Translations under genes and position numbers: made by a program | In this document: positions 35,038 through 45,106 of the stretch, piece by piece | How positions within the stretch are numbered: position 1 is the stretch's first letter | How the letters are laid out: each line of letters begins with the position of its first letter | The notes under the pieces: generated by a model | Databases searched by the model: none | What the model saw: only the letters and a program-made list of their open reading frames with translations | Told to the model about the DNA's origin: nothing | NCBI GenBank assembly: GCA_954871525.1 | Contig: OX940872.1 | Span: 13,725,180 to 13,789,179 of the forward strand | Length of the DNA: 64,000 bases | Source of the DNA: Parietaria judaica | Taxonomy: Eukaryota; Streptophyta; Magnoliopsida; Rosales; Urticaceae | Direction: 5' to 3'

Positions 35038-38000
35038 TCTATATATATAAAAGCAAAATAACTTGATGTCTCAAAAATACTATTTTTTGACCTCATTCTA
35101 TTTTCTCCTTTATTTGATTTTTTTTTATTAAAAAAAATAAAACTCGCTCGACGTCTCCTTTCATTTTCTATTTTTTCTTACAACTTACGTCGATCGTCGT
35201 GTCTATTCGGTAATAAACTGCTTCTAAGAAAGACATCACCGTGAAATCGTGATAAGCATTCGGTGAAGTACCAGGAGATGCCTCCCTTCCAGTTCCCTTC
35301 CTCTGTGAAGGAGAAGCCCTTTGTTTGCGGCTGCGACTTCACCGGCGTCGTCGACGCCGTCGGATCCTTCGTCTCCGCCTCCAGAGTCGGCGACAAGGTC
35401 TGCTCCGTCGAAGGCCTCGGGACCTTCGCCCAGGTACGATTTTCGTAATTTTGAAAAAGTTATCTTTCTCTGTCGCACAATGAATCGGCCATGGCCAACC
35501 CTCACTCGCCACGAAGCCTTCCATCCCTATTTCAAATACTTAAGGAAATATACCTGTTATTGTTTATTATTTCATTCGATTATACTTTCTACCAATTCTC
35601 GCTATAATCCTTCTCAAAACCCCTTCTTCTCCTTTTGCGATTCTCATTGCCCTTACCGGTGAAATGGTTAAATGGCCGAAGGAGGCGGCGAGCATGGCCC
35701 TCCGATCAAGGTTTGAAGTCAGGGAAAGATGAAAATCTCTTATTATTATACTCTGTGCAGCAATCTCTTATTTTAGCATAGGTACTATTAATTCGGGGTT
35801 TTGTTCTGATGCCAATCAAAGGATTGAAGAAAATATTTTTTTAGTTATGTACTTGATGACATATCACCACATAATTTTTTGGAGCATCACCAAACTGTTT
35901 CCAAAATTCACAAATCACCCTATGAAATTCTTTGCTGTTTTTTCTCTATGATTCTCTAATTTTAGTGCTTTAATTATTCTTCAATTTTACAACTTCTTAT
36001 ACTAGAACTAGGCATATGATAGTTTATGTACTATCATCACTAACACCAAGTTGACTTCCATTTTTTCTTGTCAGGTATGCAGAACTGAAGAAACGGGCGA
36101 TCCAATTATACTATTGATTTTAATCATATGCTCAATAATTTTATCAGGTACATTATTTCCACTCTAATCTCTGATTTACTCTCTTTTTTATGTTAATCAA
36201 GTCTTAATTGTTTATGTTTTTTTTTTTTTCTGAATTCTTAATTATATATCTAGATTACATGTCTTGAAATGATATTAGAGGGCATTCCTATGAATATCTT
36301 TGAATTGTTAATTACATGTCTATAATGGCTTTTTTTTTTTTTGTATATTATTGATGCATAAAGCGCATTAGAGAATATAAGTTTGATCTGTTTATATTAC
36401 AACCTACTGATATGAGATTTGAAAGACTATTATACTTGATTTCTTATTGTTCTTTTACCTTTTATAGGTTTGGTCTGACAAGTTGGAAATTTTTTAGCTA
36501 AAAGTAGTCTGGTTCATTCTATGTCACTTAAGTGTTTATCGTGTTTGTATTCACGGTGTAGGTTGTTACAGTGATGATTTTGGCAAAGTAATTCGAAGTG
36601 GATACAATCAACAACGAGCATGATCAACATGATGTTTCCCTCCGTTGTTTCTATGCCTGCGTGCACGCATATTTAGTTTAGAGAAGTTATCTCCTGCCAC
36701 TGACGTATACTGTAAGATATTCTCTTTATTTAAAACTTAAAAACATGTATTTTAATATTTAAATAGTATTAGTTTGATCAAAAACATTTGGGGAAAGCAT
36801 GAGATATTTGTAATATCGCAATTCTTTTTTAAAGCTTGATATCATGATTGAGTACTCATAAAGATTGAGTTACTCAGGTGAGTTTTTTTAAACTTCTCAA
36901 GTGCTCGGTTGCTATAGATGTGAAAGTTGTCAACTTTAATCTTTTCAGAAGATTTAGCTAAACCCATCTATGTTTTCCAACTTTGAACCACCATATCTAT
37001 CAACAAAATCCGGTGACTTTTGAGTTTAGATGTGTTCCCTTTGTTTTTTTTTCTTTTACTTTTTAAAATTTTCACGGTGTTTGTAGGACTTAATAAATCT
37101 ATTCGGTTTGACGCATCTTCAGCGAACCTTATTCGCCATGTGACCATACCAGGTTCACCTCTCTTTCGTTTCTATGGTCAGAGTCACTATCTTTTGAATG
37201 TAAGGCTATGCACTTTTTCATTTTTGGGTTGTTTATAGCTAATTTTTTCAATTTGTGCATTTTCATAATTCTTAATATATATTATATTTATACAGTAAAC
37301 ATAAGGTTTGAGACTAATTACGACTCTTCTTTATTTATTTCTCTATTTTCCCCTGGATTTTAGTTTGATTTTTCAAATGTACTACTTAGGTTTTGCGAAT
37401 TTAGATTTTTTTTTTCCAGGATTTTGTCGGTATTTGATTTGTTATTTGGTTTTTGTGTAGATGTTAGCAGGCTCGACTTTTTTGAATTCTCCAACCGAAA
37501 CCCACTCGCTTTAGCGAGAATCCAATGTAAGTTTTCAGTAGGGATTTTCTTGGGCCAAATTAAGTTATTCTCAAAAAAACTTCTTATGAGTCTGCTTCAT
37601 TTGTTTATCTATTTGTTCGATGAACCGTCTCCTTATGTTTGTTTGGTAAAATATTAATTAAAGTGAAATAAATTAGATTATGTTTGGTTATGTATTTGTT
37701 TTTGTTTGGGTATTTGGTTATATTTATTTGTTTGGTGGTTTTTGTTAGTTCTTTCAAAATGTGAAAATAAAGCGAAATGATTGAGAGTTATTTATTTGAA
37801 ATATGGATCCTTTTTAAATTTATTTTTTGTGATACTTTTTAATTTATAAAATTGACTTATTTAATACATAATGTTAAAAGCAGTAGTTCTTTTATTCTTC
37901 ACCTTATTAATCGTATTTTCATCAATATTTATCAAGCTTCGCCTCACGACAGAGCCTTTCATACCAAATCTCACATTGGCTACAATTATGTGCTTGAGGC

Positions 38001-38886
38001 GAACTCTCCTTACGGCCATTCGACTATCCTCATGTCACTCTCAATTTTGAGATTCAACTCTTTGAAAAATTGGCGCTATCTCAGTTTTAGATTAAAAATC
38101 AGTTTTTTTTTTAACAGGGGCAACTTATTTTGTTAGATTAAAAACTTACTTTTATGATGTCTTATTATGTTATTGGCTTCGTTTCCTGATCGTTTTCATC
38201 TTTGAATTCCAACTATATTTTTTTCCAGTCTGATTTGAGTTTCCCCTTTCAGGAATTGAAAAAAACAAAGGCAAGGGAGAAAAACACCAAGTCTGTCTTT
38301 GCATCGAGTTCATTTCCGGCATTTAAGGAAACAAGAACCTCTCTTTGTATCGACTAGACTCCCATCTTCGTACTCTTTTTCACGAGTATAGGACTCTTGG
38401 TAGTTTCTTCTCAACGACTCTTGGTGGTCTCATCTTCATCTATTTTGAACCAAGCTCTATGATTAAGAATATTTTGGTTCACTGTCTTGGTAGTTTCAAA
38501 TTGTATTTAAATATATCTATTTTGAACTAAGTTCTTAAGTATAATTATTAGAGTTAAATATTGTCAATAATACCGTGAAAACACCATAAACGTCGTTGTA
38601 ATTTGTTATCATGAATCCATATCTTAGAGATTGAACTATTTTCTTCATCGAACTTAAATATACTATTTTATTCTTAAATAGATTCTTGAAAAAAGAAAAA
38701 AAAAAGGTATGTTAATCGTTCATTTTATATGTTTGGAAATATTTCTAATTATATTAAATAAAAATCATAAGTCATATTACATAATTTAATAACAATTAGG
38801 CAATTTTGATAATAACTAACAACAAAAATATTTAATTTTATATTATTTTCAATGCCACCGCGCAATGTGCGGTGCCGGTTCACTAG
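35038..38886 (+). mobile_element. Complete Helitron (non-autonomous) with captured exon
   Basis: 3849 bp starting TCTATATATATAAAAGC after an A and ending with hairpin CACCGC/GCGGTG (38856-38874) and CTAG (38883-38886) before a T. The host sequence is identifiable: the Helitron interrupts the right arm of the foldback element, and the joined flanks (AACTAAA / TATATTTA) match the left arm there, so the empty site is known. No Rep-helicase frame is visible. It carries a quinone-oxidoreductase-like exon (35263-35433). Other balanced-composition patches (35460-35730, 36070-36160, 37080-37200, 37925-38060) may be further captures but are unrecognised. Confidence 0.88.
35263..35433 (+). pseudogene. 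Captured exon of a quinone oxidoreductase-like MDR protein
   Basis: 57 codons ending at a good donor (GCCCAG|GTACG at 35434). The peptide contains CDFTGVVDAVGS, then VGDKVCSVEGLGTFAQ. This is the GroES-like region of the medium-chain dehydrogenase/quinone oxidoreductase family, in which G-DF-GVVDAVG and VGD-V motifs line the N-terminal domain. Only one exon is present and it is GC-rich against the AT-rich Helitron, so it is a capture, not a gene. Confidence 0.7.
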
Positions 38887-39354
38887 TATATTTAATGCTT
38901 CATAACATAATACAAGTTTTATAACCTCATTAAATTATTTTATAAATTTAATTTTAATACTTATTAGATTATATTTTTTTAATGTTTAGAAATAAAAAAT
39001 TTCACGTGGCGATCAAATGCATGTGAGTTGACGGAAGAAACCAAATTTTATAACAGAACAACTTTAAAAAAAGTTTAAGTATATAATTCAATTTTTTTGA
39101 AACATTGGGTACTTTAGCCGCAATTTTTCCAATTCTAAAACACCACTAACAGAGTTTGACGGAGGAAACCAATTTTCTTAACATAATAAACTTTAGGTAC
39201 TTTAGCCACCAAAAAAAAGATTGGATACATAATCACAAAAAATGTAAACATTAGGTACTTTAGCCGCATTTTAAACATAAAAGAATAAATAATTAGTAGG
39301 ACATATTTTGAAACTAATGGTACTTTTTCCGGGATTAACCCTATTTTTAAAAAT

Positions 39355-40250
39355 GGGTTAATGCCGGCAAAAGTGTAATTAGCCTTTCCATCATCATTGA
39401 TAAGTTGTCATTCGCTTTTTGTGGATGGTAAAATTCTTATTATCTAATATTGTAAGACAATTAGTATCATATCCACTATTTTAAGCCATATGTTATGTTG
39501 CATCTTGTTGAACGCCACATAGCATGCCATATCATCTGACTATCGCGTGACATGCCACACAGATTTTATTTTATTTTTTTAAAAAATTAAAAGTTTAAAA
39601 ATTAATTTTTTAAATATAAAATAATTTATTAAGAAGTCATTTATAATTTTATAACAATTTTAATAACGGAGAATAAGAATGGGATCCGGGTAGTAAAATT
39701 TCAAGAATCAAATTAAAAATTTGATTAACATAGCGTATACTGCACCACTGGATTTTTTTACTCGAAAGCAAAAAAAACAAAAAACAAAAATCTAAGAGTG
39801 TCGAATTAAAATACCTAGATTGAATTACAATTAATAGGCATCCAAATGACTAAATGGGGTACAAAGTGGGTATTTTAATCAAGACACTTTAATCACGCTA
39901 TTTTCATATTTTAAAATAAAAATTACATGATTATTTAATTCCACTTTTTTTATTCAGCTTTATATAATCTCGGTATGTTGGATTCTAGGTAAAAAAAAAG
40001 TATTTTAATTCGGCTATTGTAATTATAAAAAAAATTATAAATAACTTTTTGATAAATAATTTGATATTTTTAGAAAATATAAATTTAATTAAAAAAAATC
40101 ATGTGTCATGCCACGTGGCAGTCATATGACATGGTAGATAGTAGACTAGCGGCCTTACAATTTCTGTTATATAATTTCTGTTATATGAGAACTTTACCAT
40201 GCAAATAAAAGGATGAGAATTTATTGTGACACTGGAAAGACGATCAAAAT
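39355..40250. mobile_element. Second foldback element next to the large one
   Basis: Starts GGGTTAATGCCGGCAAAAG, like the end of the neighbouring element (GGGTTAATCCCGGAAAAAG), five bases after its target duplication. Inverted arms about 200 bp long pair 39355-39560 with about 40040-40250 (for example ATGGTAAAATTCT against ATGGTAAAGTTCT inverted; CTTTCCA blocks outside them). The right terminus and target duplication are not clear. Confidence 0.6.
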
Positions 40251-40489
40251 ACGTATTGGAATTATCGATTTTAAAAGTACTGTGTTGTCACTCAATTTTT
40301 TTTATATGGTTATGGAAAAGGCTAAATTATTTATATATAAGACATAGACTTAGTAATAGTTTTGTGATTTTTTTAATCTTACAGGATTTCAGTAGTAAAA
40401 CATTTTTTATGATGGGGTATTTTTATAAAGGTTATTTAATAAAGAAAAATTATTTAATGAATCATATCTTTATTAAATAAATCAATTTC

Positions 40490-41035
40490 GAAGTGAAAAA
40501 GCCTTTCGGAGGCCCGTAAAGATACTCAAGAACGCCGTAAAGAGTCAAAACACGGCCTCGAGACGTGTCCCGCGCCCTAAAAATAGCTTGAAGGCGACAT
40601 GGCGGGCCAACATGTGCCCCCGCAACGGAGGATATGGTTCTCAGTGGTCACCGATCTATCCCCGAATCTTATTCGACCCTTGTGGAGATACTCAGAATCT
40701 GTGGTGATAGACCGGAGGACTCGGTTCTGGGCCCATGATTAGTGGAGGGTCCGATCTACCAGGATTCCTCAAAGGTCGATCCGCGACCTTCCCTAGAGGG
40801 GTACCCGTTCTCAGTGATCACCAAACTTGTACCACGGGCCTAGCCCGTTCCTGATCCTGCGCTAATAGGTAATAGAGGACAAGGTTCTGGGCCAACGATT
40901 AGCGGAAGCCCGTCCGGCCTGAGGCGCCAGGAATCTTTGCCTAAAAACATACAAAAGTCAATAAACAACATTGGGCCCGATCCAATACAAGCAATTAGGC
41001 CGCTATAGTGTGTGATTGAATTTTCTAAATCGATC
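40490..41035. mobile_element. GC-rich LTR-retrotransposon remnant
   Basis: GC-rich block with internal near-repeats (GGTTCTGGGCC-GATTAG at about 40723 and 40883; GTTCTCAGTG-TCACC at about 40630 and 40808). The end GGGCCCGATCC...GGCCGCTATAGTGTGTGATTG resembles the LTR end of the gypsy remnant near 4505-4550 (GGGCCACTACAGTGTTTGATG). No coding frame. Assignment rests on that similarity. Confidence 0.4.
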
Positions 41036-41781
41036 TAGCATCACAGTAATTCCATATTTTTGTCAAGATAACATGTGGAACCAAAGGGGCTCTGGAAAAT
41101 TTGAAAAGGTAACTCAATATTTATTATTATATTTAGAAATTTTATAAATAAATTAAAAAAAAAACTATGCAAATATATCCCAACCAAGGTATTAAATTTC
41201 CCGAATATCCATCGGCATGCCCATCGAAAATCTTTTTTCGAGGATATTCGAAACGATATATCTATCGGCATACCCATCAACATACCTATCTAGATACCCA
41301 TCGACAAACGATATATCCGTAAAATGAAAAGTGCAAAACAACATCGTCAAGCGGTATTTAAAACCATGAATTCCCAACAATCACGAAAAACAATGAAAAA
41401 TCTTAATATAATAATAAAAAAAAGTGTTCAAATCTCAAGAAAATAGTCCAACCCTCTGATTATTATGTGAAAGATGACAGACGTCTTATCAAAATGGATT
41501 ATTAGCAACACAAGTTATAATTTTTTTTTTCTCTCAAAATTAACAATTAATACTTTTTTTCTTTTTGCCAAAAAACAAAAAATGTCAACACTATTAGTAA
41601 TATTCCAAATGTATTCAAAAAGCCGGTAAAAAGTACATGAGGCTTATTATTAATAGAGTTTGATAACTTAATCCGGTGAAAAACAAGTACTTATCCTGTG
41701 AAAAATAGGTACTTATCATTATAAGTCCACTAACAAATTTTAGCCCAATCTCAATTCGAATATTTTGACATTTATTGAAGC
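41036..41781. other. AT-rich spacer downstream of ORP copy 3
   Basis: Contains imperfect short repeats of GATATATC/CCCATCGA type near 41205-41330. No gene found. Confidence 0.5.
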
Positions 41782-44582
41782 TCACGCGTTGGTAGGCACG
41801 ATTATTGGAGCTGGTGGGACAATCTTCTCGATGGGTGTACAGTCCCACCCTGCTTCCTTGCTGTAAGATACACTAAAATGCTTTGAAACCCAGCTCTCGT
41901 CCTTTGACTTTCTCTCTCTCGCCAGCTCTCTTTGCTTCTCTTCAATGGCTTTCTTCGCTTTTGTTGCTTTCGCCCAGTCTTTGTTGAGAATTGCTTGGCT
42001 CACCTCATTCCATACCAAAGCCGATTCACTCTCCCATATTCCCTATCCAATATTAAATTATGTAATTATGACCATGTACATAGGTTCGCTAAAGTCAGAT
42101 TGTTGCCACTATATACTATTTAAACTACCGCCGCTATAGGTGCAAGCGGTTTGTGGAAATATGGCGTCATTTTCCCCGAAAACTCAATAGGGTTAAGTGG
42201 TTTGCGATGGCATTGTTGTCTCTATAGGTGGCACAATTTAGTAGCACTTAAATACTTATGGCACTTATACATAAGGATATTATTGTTACAAAACTAATAA
42301 CAAAAATATATTTTCTTAGAATATAATCTAAGAAACTGTAATTGAAGAAATTGGCCAAATAATAGAGATAGTACATACCTTAGGGTCCTGCACTACTGTT
42401 GCTTTAAGTCCTGAAAGGGACTCTTTTGCGTCGTATATAACCCGTGTTTGACCATTGCTTAGGTCAGTGATATTGATGGTTCTGTTATGGTCGGTATTTA
42501 TAAGAATTATATATTTATATAATAGATGATAGAGTAGATAATTGACATGAAACAAATCGTTCATAAGGCTTACTCATTCCAAGAACCATCGATACTAAAA
42601 AGAGGCTTCACCGAAGAAGAAGAATAGAGTTTTCCTTTGACTAATTTAGGGTTTCCTCTAAGACCAAACAAAGATGATCCGCTATAAGTTAACTCGGCTT
42701 CAAGATCGGTTTCGGAACATTTGATTCTTTGTTTGCCTGTCCATTCCATTCCAGGAAATGGGAAGAACTTCACCAAAAGTTTTGGACATTTAATTGCATA
42801 CGTTTCTCCATGATTGAGGAGGTTCAAGTGCCTTTTTCCATGAGCCTCAACTTGGATATAAGTACCTATACAGTCAGTATTAAGTATAAGAAAGAAAAGA
42901 ATGTAAGCCTTCCAATTATTTTTTGCAGATATTGAATAAAAGTCGAGCACTAAAATAGAAAGCATAAATAGAATCGAAAAAAGTTGAATGTACATTTTTT
43001 TTTCTCGAATGTGAGCATATTAGAAGTTCAGATTATATATATACAATATGTACATGTATATATATATGAGTACATATGTTCTCCTCAAAGTTTGGTAGGT
43101 AAGTTTATAATTGACTTGAATTTCATTCCTTAGCTAGAGATATCTTCCCTCAAACCCTCAAATATTATTTTGTACTATAGAATAGCATTATCATCGTAGG
43201 AGTGTTAAAATGGTTGATATGATCACCTTAAGTACTAGAAAAATCTAGAAGAGATAATAAGTCATACCATAAAATTTTGCAACTGAATTGTGGCACCACA
43301 CAAGTTCAATGTTATCTTTCTCATCTGTTGCATGAAGGGCCGAAACCGGTGGATGATGCGAAATCTATATAATTGTTAAATAATGTTAAAATTATATAGA
43401 AAATTAGAAGCAGACGACACTAAATAAATAAAAAATTACTTTGTTTTATATTGCATCTATGACAAGATACTCATTTATTTTTGTTGTGTTTTGCACTAGT
43501 TTGGTTTGCCCATAATTGACATAAAGTAGAAGAGGGCCGAATTGTATCTATAATTGACTCGAGTTTATGCTGTAGTTTTATAACGAACATGGATGAAAAT
43601 TGGCATTTGAAATATTTTTTGAGTTACAGGTATAACTATCTCAATTTTACTAGTTGAATGATGATGAATTCATGCAAAATATGTAAAATATGTCAGCGAG
43701 TGAGATTCTCTTGAGCCATCGAAAAAAAAGTTACGCAATCTCGCATCGTCACGGTAAGATAATGTCCTAATATATGCATGCATGTGTGAGAGTGCATAAT
43801 TATTTATGTCATGTGGTAACGAGTTTGAAAAAATTAATTGGTTCTGTCTATGTAAACTATATACATCTTTTCAATAATCTATATATATATAGAAACTTCA
43901 AAATTAAGTATATAAATCATTTTCTTTTTGTGCTGACTTCTGAGAATAATTTGAATTCGGATTAGGTTAAATCTTTTTCGTAAAAATATAACTCTTACTT
44001 GTTCGAGAAGAACATTGAGATTAGCCCGCGAAATATGATGGGTTTCCCCGAGAATGGAATTATACGGGGCGGTTCCGAATATCATAGGCTGTGTAATAGA
44101 TATAGACCATGCTATCACCGATGCAAATCTCTCTGTTGCGTTCTTGCCTCTGTTGCACTTTCCCAACATGTCATTGTTAAGTGAATAAGCCATCTCACCG
44201 TACATCTGAAGATGTGATTTTGGAATGTTGAATTGGGCCGGTAGCTGTACAATAAAAAATAATTTAAATATGAGAGAAGAAAAAATCCAAAGGAATTCAA
44301 TAAAATCAAACATAAATTCAAAAGAAATGGTACGAAATACAAAATTAGCTTCAAACCATTTTAAAAATTGCTCATAGTTTCATTATTTTATTTTATTTTT
44401 GCCCATGTATAATCTTTTTCTTTTCTTTTCCAAACTAACTCTAACACTTAAAATATTAAATTTAGCTCAATTTTCTATTTTTGAATTTGATTTTCTAAGT
44501 TGTCCCACACTCTCGATACACTCTCTCTCCAAACAAACTCAGAGATATATTTTGTTATCACATACATAGGATTCACACACCC

Positions 44583-44639
<57 letters not shown>

Positions 44640-45056
44640 ATTGGCAAAAGATTCATATTGTTAAAATTGATGCACATTCCTACGTTATTGAATATTCTAG
44701 TATGTCCTAGATATATGTGAAAAAATATCAAGAAATACAGTGTAAAGAAAAATCTAGAAATAGAATACTCTAGAATGCTATCATAAGCATATGAGTATAG
44801 AAAAATCTAGAAACTAATTAGACTAAAAACTTAGAAGAATTATCTAGAGTGTTGTAATCTAAGATTTAGAAGAACACTCTAGAATCTTGTACAACCTCTA
44901 TATAAAGAGGCGTTGGGGTGTTGTAAGTTTGTAAGAATCAATAAACAAAAATTCTATCAAAACTCTCTTATCTCTATTTCTACGTACACTATCTACTACA
45001 AACAATTTACCTTAGAAACCACACACCAAAATAAACATACTCCACATAAAAACCAT

Positions 45057-45106
<50 letters not shown>

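Larger units (their letters stand above)
32884..39341. mobile_element. Large Mutator-like foldback element, twice invaded
   Basis: An exact 9-bp duplication TATTTTTAA (32875-32883 and 39342-39350) flanks ends GGTCAATCCGAGCAAAAG and, inverted, GGGTTAATCCCGGAAAAAG. Once the two insertions are set aside, the rest folds on itself as a near-perfect palindrome. The left arm is 32884-about 32935 plus about 34257-34850; the right arm is about 34855-35037 plus 38887-39341, about 650 bp each. Shared blocks include AAGTACCATTAGTTTCAAAA, ACTCTGTTAGTGGTGTTTTA and TTTAATGAGGTTATAAAACT. Left-arm insertion: an inverted-repeat element (32930-34257). Right-arm insertion: a Helitron (35038-38886). There is no transposase. 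The 9-bp duplication supports the Mutator superfamily. Confidence 0.88.

Noticed and set aside
36990..38530. Several 60-95-codon frames inside the Helitron
   Set aside because: Phe/Leu/Ser-rich products of T-rich DNA; no splice-bounded exon or family was recognisable, unlike 35263-35433.
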